From NCBI GenBank assembly GCA_028386065.3, contig JAKUCV010007337.1:29376-93375 (forward strand): a stretch of DNA of 64,000 nucleotides. The letters are read 5' to 3'. Within the stretch, counting starts at the first letter, position 1, and each line of letters starts with the position of its first letter. Both the position numbers and the translations under genes were made by a program. Below are positions 1 through 11,206 of this stretch, piece after piece. The notes under the pieces were generated by a model. The model did no database searches, was not told the DNA's origin, and saw nothing but the letters and a program-made list of their open reading frames with translations. This stretch comes from Turnera subulata. Taxonomy: Eukaryota > Streptophyta > Magnoliopsida > Malpighiales > Passifloraceae.

Positions 1-248
1 TTTAGGATTCTTGTGACTAGAATTCCTAGGTTGTAACGGTTTGTTAAGCACCCGTAAGCTTAACGTAGATAGTGAAATCTTCAAGTGAGACTTGAAGGGC
101 TGGATTAGCCACACTAGTAGAGTGTGTGTGAACCAGGATAAATTGCTTGTCCTTCATTCTTTCAATTCCGCATTTAATTCCTGCTTATTTCGTTTTTATT
201 CGATTATTGCTATTCACCCCCCTCTAGCGAAGGGCTATTGCTCTAACA
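1..248 (+). mobile_element. 3' part of a Sirevirus-like LTR (family S)
   Basis: This stretch is nearly identical to the last ~250 bp of the LTRs ending at 45204, 48544 and 51715. It shares the conserved tail with a pyrimidine-rich stretch followed by ...TAACA. The left part is cut off by the window edge, so I cannot tell whether it is a solo LTR or the 3' LTR of a full element. It abuts the LTR of a gypsy element, which it probably interrupts. Confidence 0.85.
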
Positions 249-1390
249 TGGTGCAGTCTGTAGGTTCATGTTTAACCTCGGTGAAATTTCAGCTGATGCT
301 GGGCAAATTCTACCCGAGTTACTGTTAGGGAGATTTGTGTGATTAAATTGTGGTTTATATTATATGGTTTCTATGCTTGGTTGTGACGTATATTCATGTG
401 TGTGTAACAGGGCAGTATGAACCCTAGATGCCCAAGGGTTCCAAAGAGAAGGAATGATTGGCTTTGATGTGTTTAATGGCTAGGTAAGTTTGGTTGCATA
501 CTTGTATGATGGCTGTGATGCTTATTGGCTTGGTGGATGATCCAATTTCCTATTGAGATGGCACCTATGGTGCAATTGAGATGTTGAGATGTTTAATAAT
601 ATGCCTTGGCTTGAGACGAGTCCGATATTCAAGCTGTGCATTATGCATCCCTTTTGCATCATGACATTACATGAGATGGTATAAGATGATGGACCTTGCA
701 GTGCTCCTAGGCTGCTCGGTCATATGAGATGATGGTGGTGTTGTGCTTGGCGTCGTGTGTGGTGTTGGTAGCCAATCGGATATGCCTCGTATGTGGGGCT
801 GTGGGCTAAGAAGTAACACTGTTGGCAGGGCTACCAGACTATGCAGGTAGGCTTGGTACAACTCTACGATAGCTTACCCGTGGGCTGATCACGACGACCT
901 GAAATGTTGGTTGTTGGATGTTATTTGCCGCTTGTTTGTGTGTTTGGTAATGCCTTATATGTCACCTGCTTATTGAGTTTTATACTCACCCCCCGTTTCC
1001 TCCTCTTGTCTTACAGGTGCGACATTGAGAGTACGGGTTGTAGGTCGATGGGTATAGCCGAGTCGGTTACCTTTACTTATGTTATTATGTATATTTATAT
1101 AAGGAGGTTATGTATTTGTATAATACAAGTTAGTGCCCCTTTGTAGCAAGAGTCTTACACCATTGGTGATGTTGTGTTTATAAATGGGTCTTGACTCTCT
1201 TTTATTTCCTTTGTTGCCTTTGCACTTGTTTGTTGGTACGCTTCCATTAATGCTACGCATATGAGGTTAGTAACCCGCTAGGCAGAGGCAACGAGCTTCT
1301 GGCTGAGTTGACGAAAGGCCTTTGGGTGTCTTATGGCACATGGTGGGTACACAAGGTACCTGGCCGGTCACTCTTAGCGGGGGCGTTACA
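249..1390 (+). mobile_element. Partial 5' LTR of a chromovirus-like (Tekay/Del-type) gypsy element, element T1
   Basis: The segment ends in GGGGGCGTTACA and is followed at once by a PBS-like sequence, so it is a 5' LTR. The end (CCTGGCCGGT then GGGGGCG) resembles the ends of the LTRs at 53319 and 60075. Its own start is missing because the S-type LTR ending at 248 interrupts it. No gene is visible. Confidence 0.7.
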
Positions 1391-3309
1391 GAATTGGTAG
1401 CGAGCATGTTTGTTTAGGGTGTGTTTGGTGTCATGATAGTTGATGTCTTGTCTTTTGCTGCAAAAACATGTGATAGTTTTGGTGGTGGAGCATGAGTTTT
1501 CTGAAAGTGTGTGTCATGTGATTTAAAATGTGATAATTGTGGTAAGGGAACATGTTTTATGTAAATGGTTAAGTGTCCATGTTAGTTGGTGTGATAGAAA
1601 TGGCATCGGGGCATGGTTAAGTAATTTTGCTAAAGGGGCATAGGTTGTTGAGTCTTTTGGCTAATACCCATCGAGTTACAGGTTGTGGTTTGGTGAGAGG
1701 CGTTTGTTTTAATTATGTGCTATATGTGTGTTATATGTTGTTGTGTTTGACGTTTGGTTGATGTGTAGCCCAGGAAACTCATGGACAGGTTTGGTTGGCT
1801 CGGAGTAGTTGAGAATAAGGAACTAAAGGAAGTAAGTAGATGGTTTTGTGGATTTAACGGAGTGTAAGTGATGGTGAATAAGTTTAATGATGGATTGGGA
1901 TGGTTTGTATGGAAGTAGAATTGGGGTACGAGAGAAAAAGTTCTTGAGAGGTTTTGTGGGTATAAAGAAGTAAGATTGTAGTATGTACGTCGTAATTTGG
2001 TATTAGTAAGGAAACGATAATAGATAGTGTTGTGAAACCTAAAGCTGAGTAAGGTATAAAGGAATAGGTTGCAATTGTTGGTTTAGAGTTTGTAATTTGG
2101 CTTTTAAGTTCTTTAAGTAGTAATGGATGAAGATGATGGTTTATGAATGTTTTGGGTAATCCGTATATATTAGAGTAAAGTTGACACCCTAGATTACCAA
2201 GAGTTGATCTAGATTATAGAGTGTTAAGTTGATAAAGTGTGCTGGAAGTCATGGGCATAAGTATGGAGTATTATATATTTTCGAGAGTTATGACCTTAAA
2301 CTCGAAGGAACTTAAAAGAATCTTCTATTACAGGAAGAGTTAATGTCAGTAATGTTAGCAGATGATATTAAGTTTAGATGTCAAGTTATTCAGAGAAATA
2401 GTATGAAGTCGATGTGTAAGCGGAGTTGCGTTGCGGAAGCATGGTTGGCTTGCTTGAGATGCAATTGGGCCTACGAATGTTCAGTTGGCTCGAGTCGGAT
2501 GTTTTGGTAGCTTAGTTGATGCAATTGGTGTGCTTGTGTATGCACTAGTGTGCATCAGTGTGGGAGTAGTGTACCTTGAGATCTGGTCGGGGCAATTGGC
2601 CCGGTTGGTCGATCAGAGTGCTAGCGCACCCAAGAGTGTGCGAATCGCGGGGTTTTTGGTTCAGTTGGGGTAGTTGGCCTAGCTGGTCAACTGGTGTAGT
2701 TGTGTGTGGATAGTGCACCGTAGTAGAGTGAATAAGATGTAGAAGCTATTAGTGATGCGAGATTGAGTATGGGTTGTAGCAGCTTATTGAGTGATGTATC
2801 ATTTGGAGAAGTTAAGTTGAGACTTGTATGGTTACATTTGGAGGGCTAACGGTACATCGCAAAGTTTTGTTCACTTGGACAATATGGCCACAAATTATAA
2901 CGTTTTTGCAATTATTGTTTTGAAAATATTTTTAAAAGCAAAAAAATAAGCAAGTTTGGGATAAGTACCGTATAGGTTATCCATTTGTCCCGTGGTCAGA
3001 AGTGAAAGATAGTTGAGAGAACTAGCATCTATAAGATTGCGAATGAGTCATCGAGGTATGCGAAACAGATTAGTGTGAGAATTACAAGTGTAAGAGATAT
3101 GATAGTTTGAGGTATCTCAATGAGGAGTTGAGGTTGAATTTGAGAATGGATTTTGAAATAAACAAATTGGAGATATACTAGATTGAGTAGAACAACATAT
3201 GAGATTGTTTAGGAAGATGATCGGGAGTTACATAAAAAGATTGATGTTGTCTTTGAGGTTAGGGTACCATTTGAATTTCGAGGACGAAATTCTATGAAGG
3301 AGGGGATGA
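1391..3309 (+). mobile_element. Internal region of gypsy element T1, no gag-pol
   Basis: A degraded PBS (TGGTAGCGAGC, 1395-1405) opens the region. A polypurine tract (AGGAGGGG near 3298-3305), preceded by the typical chromovirus pre-LTR sequence TTTCGAGGACGAAATTC (about 3274-3290), closes it. The ~1.9 kb between them holds no ORF with recognisable gag, RT or integrase motifs. It is therefore a large deletion derivative or a LARD-type non-autonomous element. Confidence 0.65.
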
Positions 3310-3587
3310 TGTGATACCCCAAGTATACCCTAGAATATAGAGAAGTACTTACATGATGAGAGCCGGGTGTGGCTTGTCCTTCCGAGACGTTCGTGCGTTA
3401 GTAATATGCCCAAAAGCCAATCAATGGATGATTGTAGTCATATATATACATTAAGGTTATTCCAATAAATATGTTTATGAGATAAACGCTTGCACATATT
3501 TATAACCCTAGAATATTATATATTCTTAAATGTCCCTAGTCGATTATTATTATGGATGGGTTGTAATAATAAATTAAGACTAGCATA
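3310..3587 (+). mobile_element. Beginning of the 3' LTR of gypsy element T1
   Basis: It starts TGTGATACCCC directly after the polypurine tract. It is cut at 3587 by the start of the Copia A LTR. The rest of this 3' LTR is not seen in the window. Confidence 0.6.
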
Positions 3588-3612
3588 TGTTGAGAATTAT
3601 ATGAGATATGAA

Positions 3613-3961
3613 TTCTACATACGGGTACAAGTTAGAGAACTTGTGGACTGGACCGACCCACATAAGAACCCTACATGGAACGTTATATGATTGTCATTAG
3701 TGGTTCTTATATGTATTGTTCTTAGACCTGAGATCGTCAAGGTTCCCAACATATGAGTCGTATACTTTGATATTATTCCTAGTCACNTTCTACATACGGG
3801 TACAAGTTAGAGAACTTGTGGACTGGACCGACCCACATAAGAACCCTACATGGAACGTTATATGATTGTCATTAGTGGTTCTTATATGTATTGTTCTTAG
3901 ACCTGAGATCGTCAAGGTTCCCAACATATGAGTCGTATACTTTGATATTATTCCTAGTCAC
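3613..3961. other. Exact 174-bp duplication separated by one N (likely assembly artefact)
   Basis: 3613-3786 and 3788-3961 read as the same 174 bases with a single N at 3787 between them. An exact direct duplication abutting a one-base gap is the usual mark of two contig ends that overlap but were not merged. Confidence 0.9.
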
Positions 3962-4186
3962 TCGTAACTGAGTAGACGTAAGGGTAATCATTGGGTATAT
4001 GACGTAATGTGTACTGGGTTTTGTTCGATCAAGATGGAATTCGTCCAACCCATATAACGGGTATATTATCAGATGGGCCTCTTGATAGAGTTGAACTGTA
4101 AATGCGTGGCCACGCTCGGATTATATGATATGGTGATATCATGAGTATCCGGTTTTACACAATTAACACGGAGATCAAGAAACTAA

Positions 4187-4236
4187 GATTAAACATATGC
4201 GAGATTGACGTTTTCCATGTCTCGTGTTTAATCTTG
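4187..4236. repeat. Imperfect hairpin in the Copia A LTR
   Basis: The left arm AAGATTAAACA, followed closely by CGAGA, is mirrored by TCTCG and TGTTTAATCTT on the right, with a ~15-base loop. It lies upstream of the TATA box in U3. Confidence 0.6.
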
Positions 4237-4340
4237 ATAATGGGACGAAAGGACGATGACATGTTTGCGAGGCATATGAATCAGTACTGATCTTGTCGTT
4301 CGGGTAGCAATGATGTGTTGCTAGACGCCGCTCTTTGCTT

Positions 4341-4366
4341 ATAATTGTAAATGAGTTTACAATTAT
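4341..4366. repeat. Perfect 11-bp-arm inverted repeat in the Copia A LTR
   Basis: ATAATTGTAAA and TTTACAATTAT flank a TGAG loop. This is a second stable hairpin in the same U3 region. Confidence 0.75.
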
Positions 4367-4424
4367 TGCCGGACGTTACAAGTGCCTACAGGGTCACACA
4401 CTTAGAGCCGTTGACTCGAGCAGG

Positions 4425-4507
4425 TGGTTGAACCGTGGTTGGACCATGGTTCGACCAAGTGGGTGGACCATGGTTGAACCTTGGTTGGACCATGGTTGGA
4501 CCGGGTC
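4425..4507 (+). repeat. Short tandem repeats (GGTTGGACCAT-type) in the Copia A LTR
   Basis: About seven to eight diverged copies of an ~11-bp unit such as GGTTGGACCAT or GGTTGAACCTT follow each other, giving repeated CCATGG cores. A second small repeat (TTAGTGGAGCAT) follows at about 4590-4645, between this array and the TATA box. Repeats at this position are common in LTR enhancers. Confidence 0.7.
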
Positions 4508-5119
4508 ATTTTGGGCTGATTTGGTTCACTAATTATCAGAATTATTGAACCAAAATTAATGCCATATGATGTGTAATCCCATTAATACTTAGTGGAGCAT
4601 CCATTAATGCTTAGTGGAGCATTAAGACATAGTGGAGACATGATTAGGCTTAAAGTATAATCATGATGGTTAATGCATGATGATGTTGGCCATTGTCTCT
4701 TTAATCTATGCATTAATTGTGTGTATAAATAGGGCTTGATAATCAGATTATCAACACACACAACATTCACACACAATTTAGATTACACACTTCATTCTTT
4801 GAGAAAGAAAGAAGCACATATAAACACTAGTTTCTAGCTCTCGAAAATTCTGCAGCTAGCACTGCGGGTCGGGAGTGCTCGGGTTAGTGGTCGTGAGACG
4901 GTTGCTAGAAGTCATCAACGGTTCTTGTGGATACCGTAGAGGAGCCGGATTTCTTGTCGGGTTCTTGCTAATTCTACACTACAGTTGGGTGAAAGATCTC
5001 AACCAAGCAAGGTACGAAAAATTGTTATTCGGTTTAGTTAGCTTCACTTGGATCCTCCATGAGTATCGGGTATTTCCGCTGCGTTTTGATTGTCAAGTTT
5101 GCATGCCCGATTACTAACA

Positions 5120-6333
5120 GTGGTAGCGGAGCCTCTTGTGAAACGCTAAACCGAATTTGTTGTGCATATGTATGATATGCTCATATTGATATATATGATA
5201 TGCTGTATGTGATGTAGCATGTTCATGATATGTTGAATTCGTTTTTGTATGTGTGATATATGTTGAGGTTTATTTTTGTCAAAAGTGTTTGACAACAAGT
5301 ACTTGTTTGGTATGTGATATCAATCAAGGTGTTTTTGGCAGTAAGTCGAATGAGTTTGACAAGGAAAATTGATTGTCGGTTTTCGTATAGATCGATTGTC
5401 GTTCTAGTACGATTGTCGTCCTTTGTCAGGTGCAAGGTTGTGAATTAATACACTGTGCAAGTGAGTCCTGTCTAGGAGGCTGGATTTTAAGTGAACCTTT
5501 GTTCCTCCAGTCTTTCCTGGGAATTTATCTTGGAATGATAATTCTGTCTTAGGAGATCGGCTACGCCATCTTTCCTGGGAATTATCGAATCAGTTCAATT
5601 CACTTCTTGTATGGGTACTATTCACCACAAGAAATTTCCTAGATCGAGGAGCTAGTCAGTCTTTGATCACAAGTTAAACATCGATGTTCAAGAGTTAAAC
5701 ATCGATGTTCTTGAACACTGCCAAGTAGTTGGGAGAATCAGATTCTCACGACATCGATGTTCTTATGTATTTTTGGTTTCCAATTTTTACAAAACATCAA
5801 TATATGATTTATCAAGAACATGCATATGATGTATAGGAATAATATGTTGATGTAAATATTAAGTTCCTCTTATGTTGCCTTCCATGATAAGCACTCATAA
5901 TTGCTTAGATCAACACTTGGTAGACTTTGCCAAAGCAAGGTGCCAATGTTTATCCTAGCAAGGTGCGACGCGATAATTGTAATATCGGAACTGCTTATTA
6001 TGGTGTTGAACTTAACTAGGTCATCTTAATAGGATTAAGGACTTAGAGGCAAGGAGTTAAGCTAAGTCTATGAGATAGACAAGAACAAGTGTTGTTCACT
6101 TAACTATCCAAGAGTTACATGAGATGTAATTGACAAGAGTTGTCTACCTAAATAACTATGAAGTAAGCAATCAGCCAAAGCTGACTTATCTAGCAGTAAA
6201 ATATGGATCTTGGCCTACTTATATGATTGTCTTGATTTTTATAATAGGAGCATCATTTAATAGAATTCCTTGTTAAATGATTTTGTATGCATGACTCTTA
6301 TTTGTGTGATTTGATCTATGTTGTAGAGTTATC
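5120..6333 (+). mobile_element. Copia A PBS and untranslated leader
   Basis: The PBS TGGTAGCGGAGC lies at 5121-5132, one base after the LTR. The remaining ~1.2 kb before gag has no supported ORF. It contains two copies of AACATCGATGTT (5677-5688 and 5698-5709), a variant GACATCGATGTT (5750-5761), and a short inverted repeat GAGAATC-A-GATTCTC just before the latter. Confidence 0.75.
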
Positions 6334-6735
6334 ATGGAACAAAACACTAGTACACAATCTCTGCGATCCGTCCTTGAGAAGGAAAAGCTGAATGGGAATA
6401 ACTTCCTAAAGTGGCATCGCAATTTGAGGATAGTCCTCAAACAAGAAAAGAAGTTGTATGTCCTTGAAGGGTCCGTTCCAAATGAACCGGCGCCTAATGC
6501 TCCTAGGGCAGAAAGAGATGCTTACAAGAAGCATGTTGATGATGCATTGGATGTTGCATGCCTTATGCTTGTTAACATGGACTCGGAGCTTCAGAAGCAA
6601 CATGAGAACTTGGGTGCTTTCAATATGATCGAACACCTAAAAATGCTCTTTGAAGAGCAAGCAAGGCATGAGAGGTATGAGACCTCTAAGGCATTGTTCC
6701 AATGCAAGATGGCTGAGTCATCACCGGTGAGACTC
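6334..6735 (+). pseudogene. Copia A gag, truncated
   Basis: This encodes the N-terminal part of a Ty1/copia gag, the structural protein of the cytoplasmic virus-like particle. The UBN2/retrotran_gag type is recognisable from LNGNNFLKWHRNLRIVLKQE near residues 20-39, with a following helical stretch (ERYETSKALFQCKMAE near residues 115-130). The ATG at 6334 follows the leader and gives the expected gag N-terminus. Homology stops at about 6735, where the sequence turns into antisense RT of another copia element. The last few residues and the stop come from the foreign side. There is no zinc knuckle, protease or pol. The gag type differs from that of Copia B and of family S, so this is another lineage. 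Confidence 0.8.
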
Positions 6736-7005
6736 TAGGCGAGCAACGGGTGCAAAAGTCTCATCAAAGTATATTCCTTCTTCTTGGTTATAGCCTTGTG
6801 CCACAAGCCTAGCTTTGTTCCTTGTCACATTTCCATTCTCATCCAATTTATTCCTAAATACCCATTTGGTTCCAATTATTGGATAATTGGCGGGTCTAGG
6901 AACTAATTCCCAAACATCACTTTTCTCAAATTGGTTGAGTTCATCTTGCATTGCCATCACCCAATTTTCATCGTTAATGGCATCATCTATGTTTTTGGGC
7001 TCAAT
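6735..7005 (-). pseudogene. Copia B reverse transcriptase, N-terminal fragment
   Basis: The minus strand encodes the start of a copia RT domain (PF07727 type). Recognisable pieces include [32 protein letters not shown] and [12 protein letters not shown]. The domain breaks off directly after this last motif at the junction with Copia A near 6735. The catalytic YxDD part, RNase H and the 3' LTR are all missing. It is in frame with the integrase upstream but separated from it by one in-frame TAA at about 7006-7008. Confidence 0.9.
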
Positions 7006-8391
7006 TTATGACAGAAAGGCCTGATGAGAATTCAGATTATGTAGGGAGGCTCTTATAGTTACTCCCTTAGATGGATCTCCAATAATATCACTGGTTGAAA
7101 GTCCTTTTGGCACTTTCAATGCCGAAACGCCATGAACAGCGGATGGTGTAGATTGTGAAAAGGCTTCATGTTGAATTGCACTTGCAATTGGCACTTCTTC
7201 CTCCCTTTCAATCTCAGCAGATTTTTCAAGGACATCAACAAGGATATCTCCTGGTTGTTTATCCTGACTAAGCACACTCTCATTATCAATACCATTGTTA
7301 GTTTGCACAAGTTCATCAAATACAACATGTATTGATTCCTCAACTATAAGAGTTCTTTTATTATAGATCCTATATGCTTTACTCCTAGTTGAGTATCCAA
7401 GAAACATACCATCATCAGATTTAGCATCGAACTTTCCTAAAGAGTCCTTGGTATTTAGTATAAAGCACTTTGACCCAAAAACCTTAAAGTAGCTAATGTT
7501 TGGTTTTCTATCATGCCAAATCTCATATGGAGTTTTTTCTAGTTGTGATCTAATTGTTACACGGTTTAGGATATAGCAAGCAGTGTTTACTGCTTCAGCC
7601 CAAAAATAAGTTGGCAAACATTGTTCATTTAACATTGTCCTAGCCATTTTTTGTAGAGTTTGGTTCTTCCTTTCTACTACCCCATTTTGTTGGGGAGTTC
7701 TAGGAGCCGATAATGTATGCTCAATGCCATGTTCATCACAAAAATGATTGAAGACAAGGTTATCAAATTCACCACCATGGTCACTCCTAATCTTGGCTAA
7801 TTTATAACCCTTTTCATTTTGAAGTTTTCTTATCAAAGAAGCATAGTCATAAAGTGCATGGTCCTTTTGTGAGAGGAAGATGACCCATGTGAAACGAGAG
7901 TAGTCATCCACAATAATAAAAGTGTAGCACTTACCTCCAAGATTTACCACTTTAATAGGTCCAAAGAGATCAAGGTGTAGTAACTCAAGTGGTTTGGTAG
8001 TGGAGATGCACTTTTTAGGCTTGAATGAGCTTTTGAATTGCTTTCCAATTTGGCATGAATGACATACCTTCTCTTTTTCAAACTTCAATGTAGGTAGTCC
8101 CCTCACAAGTTCCTTGTTTTGAAGTTTTGCAATAAGCTCATGATGTTCATGCCCCAATCTTCTATGCCAAAGTTCAGCTGTTTCTGTACTAACATTTAAG
8201 CACTTGTTTTTCGGATTAGTGACATCAAACATATTAATAGAATAGAAGTTTCCTTGCCTTTTACCGACAAGCAAAGTTTGATTATCATCATTGTTAGTTA
8301 CCAAGCACTTGTTAGATTCAAAAATTACTTTGCATCCACGGTCACACAACTGACTAATGCTAAGTAAATTAAATTTTAGATTTTCAACCAA
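7006..8391 (-). pseudogene. Copia B integrase (GAG-pre-integrase plus core)
   Basis: This long minus-strand stretch encodes the copia integrase, which inserts the cDNA into the nuclear genome. The GAG_pre-integrase zinc-binding module is visible (WHRRLGH, then CHSCQIGKQ). The catalytic core follows, with the first Asp in HLDLFGP, the second in SDHGGEF and the Glu in NGVVERKNQ, so the D,D,E triad is intact. A typical copia C-terminal region follows (GYSTRSKAYRIYN). The stretch is open for 461 codons. Loss of pol further on and the stop before RT make the element inactive. It follows the protease region and precedes RT, the order PR-IN-RT that defines Ty1/copia. Confidence 0.92.
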
Positions 8392-8618
8392 TAATGCTCA
8401 ATAGTTGGATCCTTATCGACATTACCAATACCCAATACCTTTCCTTTCGATTTGTCACCGAAGGTGACAGAACCTTTACTTCTCGGATTCAAGGATGAGA
8501 ACTTGGACATATCACCCGTCATATGTCTTGAGCATCCACTATCAAGTACCCACTCATCCCAATTGACCTGTTACAATGTCAAGTTTCAGGTACCCAAACA
8601 TGCTTGGGTCCTTGCAAA
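8392..8618 (-). pseudogene. Copia B aspartic protease region, degraded
   Basis: Read on the minus strand, a WVLDSGCSRHMTGD segment at about 8500-8545 is the catalytic D-S-G motif and flank typical of copia proteases. A KGKVLGIGNV stretch follows. The frame is interrupted by stops and a frameshift on both sides, so no intact protease is encoded. It lies between gag and integrase as expected. Confidence 0.8.
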
Positions 8619-10217
8619 TTAGTTTTGGTACCTTTGGGTACCCATATGAATTTTATAGGACAATTTTTTTTCTAAAAATACAATTTTTATTTTGTGTCCA
8701 TGTCTTTTGCAATAATGACATGTGGTATTATGACTAGATGTAGATTTAATGAACCTGGCTTCATGATTCTTTTTAATTTTCCATATTTTTGAAAATGGTG
8801 TTGGACTCACATGCTGCCAAACACGTGATGTGTAGCCCCTAGACCAACCTTTTGTAAAGTATGCCTTTGTTGACTTAGTATCATATCTAAACCTTTAGTA
8901 CCATGATCAAATTTTTCTAGCATACTTTTCAGAGATTCAACTGTCCTTTTCAGATTTGAATTTTCATGTGCAAGTTTTGCATTATCTTCTTTACATGTAA
9001 TGATTTGTTTCTCAAGATCCTTATGTGACTTAGCAAGAGTTTCTTTATCCGCTTTGGCGTCTTCAAAGTCATTATTGCACAAAGTCAGATTTTTAGTGAT
9101 TTCTTCATTTTTTATCATGCACTCTTTCTTTTCAGATTCTAATAGTTCTACCTTTCTTTTTAATGCTTTGTTTGTCTTAGCCATGGCTTTAAAGCTCTCA
9201 TATAACTCATCATATGCATCGTGCAGTTCATCAAAGGAAAAATTAGATGAGTTAGAGTAGTTTACCTCTTTTTCTTCTTGTGCCATGAGACAAAGATTTG
9301 TCGTTTCCTCTTCATCTGATTCACCATCTGAATCTAGGTCATCCCAAGCTGCCATTGCTCTCTTTCCTTTGTTCTTGAAATTGACAAACTTGGATTTCCT
9401 TACGTTGGGACATTCGGCCTTGATGTGCCCGGGTTGATTACAACCAAAGCACAAAAGTTGCTCTTTCTTTGATTCATCAACTTTCACTCCTCTAAAGTTT
9501 CTTCCCTTCTAATTTTTCTTTTTCAGAAACTTGACAAATCTTCTTGTAATCAAAGCAACATCAGGGTCACTTTCCGAATCACTCTCATGTGAGGACTTGA
9601 GAGCTACGTCCTTCTTTTTCTTTGGTTTTTCTTCAAATTTTGACCCGTAGACAATGAGGCTTCCCATTAGATCATTGTAAGTAAGAGTGTTCATGTCTTT
9701 GGCTTCCTCAATAGCAGTAACCTTTGGTTCCCATTCAGAGGGAAGAGATCGAAGAATTTTAGTCACCTTCTCCTTGTTTGTGATGATTTTGCCAAGACAA
9801 GCCAAGTTGTTACACAAGTTCTTGTATGGTTTCATCTGGCAACATTTGGAACAACTCAAACTCTCTCACCAGCCGATTCATCTTTGACTTTTTGACTTGG
9901 TTGGTTCCTTCATGCGCAATGCATAGAGTACTCCAAATTTCATGTGATGTTTCACATGATCTGACTCTTTCAAATTCGGAATGACTGATGCCACAAAGGA
10001 GTGCATTCTTTGCTTGGGCATCTAGTTTAGCTTTCTTCATTTTAGCTTCTCTCCAGGGCTTCATTTCCTTGCTTGGACGTGAGTAAGGAGAATTTACAAC
10101 TTCCCACATCTCAAGATCCTTTCCTGCAAGAAAGGTCTTCATGTGAAACTTCCAATGATCAAAGTTGAGGCCATTGAAGAATGGTGCATTGTTGATGTTG
10201 TTTCCCTCAAATGCCAT
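8619..10217 (-). pseudogene. Copia B gag (Sirevirus-type), with stops and frameshifts
   Basis: Gag begins at the ATG at 10215-10217, 43 bases from the PBS. The N-terminus (FFNGLNFDHWKFHMKTFL) is a UBN2-type gag domain. A frameshift falls near 9850, and an in-frame TAG lies near 9509. A CCHC zinc knuckle follows (CFGCNQPGHIKAEC), then an acidic stretch and a long coiled coil (about 9260-8900) rich in K/E/L. A further frameshift near 8808 precedes a second, decayed zinc-knuckle-like motif (CHYCKRHGH with the last Cys lost). The coiled coil after the first knuckle is typical of Sireviruses. Family S gag at 45261 has the same plan. Confidence 0.85.
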
Positions 10218-10259
10218 GATCTTTTCTCTTGGATATTAATCCACAGATGGAGATTTCTT

Positions 10260-10271
10260 GCTCCGCTACCA
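10260..10271 (-). other. Primer-binding site of Copia B
   Basis: The minus strand reads TGGTAGCGGAGC two bases inside the LTR end. It is identical to the PBS of Copia A, Sirevirus S and two chromovirus-like elements in this window. Confidence 0.85.
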
Positions 10272-10273
10272 AT

Positions 10274-11206
10274 TGTTGGCCCAAAAGTGGCTAAGAGGTG
10301 GCAGGGGGAGGGGGAGGGGTGGGGGGGGGAATTAGCCTTGCTGATTAAAGCTTAATTTGAGACGCCAAACTGTTTTTCTCTCTAATTTTGTGTTTATGAC
10401 AACTAATAAACACACTAATTAAAATGCTAAGAGTAAAGGGTTAGAGAAAATGTGACACAGAATTTATAGTGGTTCGCCACACAGGACTACCTCCACTACT
10501 CAAGGATCCCCCTTGAGATTTCTAACTCACTCTTGTTATGGTTTTTCATGGGTTCAACCACTATTCTATAATACATGTTTTTCTCTAAGCTCAACTCTAA
10601 CCTCACACACTCACCACAAAGGTTTCCCTAGCTTTGTCTTACACAAACCCTTTGAATCAGAAGATATTTCTAAGTACAACAATTTTTCTCTTTAAATATT
10701 ATCACTCAATGAATGAACTAAGAAAAGTGTTTATCTCTCTCTCTTTTGCTTAACTTTGAGAACTGCAAGTGCACTAACTTTCCTTGAATTCAGAATCTCG
10801 GTTTAGCAGCTCTAAGGTTCTCCTTGAATCAGCATCTCATTATATAGGCAAGTTGGATAGTGGCAATTTCAAAAGATCTGTTACATATCCCTTTCCATCC
10901 AGCTGGTTTGTCTTCTGAGGTGCCAGAGCGTCAGCGTTCACTTTGCCTGTTGTCCCTCTCACTTTGGCACGAGATCTAGCTGTCAGCATCTTTTTGTCAT
11001 TGATATCATTGTTTAGCATAGTCCTAGGTTGGTCCTAGGAAGTTTGAATTCAGCTGACATTTGATTTGTTTAAGGTAACCATTTCATTGATTCAGATTCC
11101 ACAAATGGTAGTGTACTAGGTTCCTTTGGCCAATCCCCAAAGGGATTAAACAAATCAAGTCACATGGATGTTTTTTGATGAAAGCGACATCTCATGTGCA
11201 CTAACA
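10274..11206 (-). mobile_element. 5' LTR of Copia B
   Basis: On the minus strand the LTR starts TGTTAGTGCAC (11206) and ends GGCCAACA (10274), next to the PBS. A TATA box (TATATAATG) lies at about 10838-10846. A G-run cluster (10304-10329 on the plus strand) lies close to the U5 end. The partner 3' LTR has been lost, so no TSD can be read. Confidence 0.85.

Larger units (their letters stand above)
3588..5119 (+). mobile_element. 5' LTR of Ty1/copia element A
   Basis: Starts TGTTGAG and ends TACTAACA just before a PBS at 5121. A TATA box (TATAAATA, 4724-4731) marks the promoter. The upstream part contains short tandem repeats and two good hairpins. The LTR length is inflated by a 174-bp duplication around a single N (3613-3961), which looks like an assembly join. 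Confidence 0.8.
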
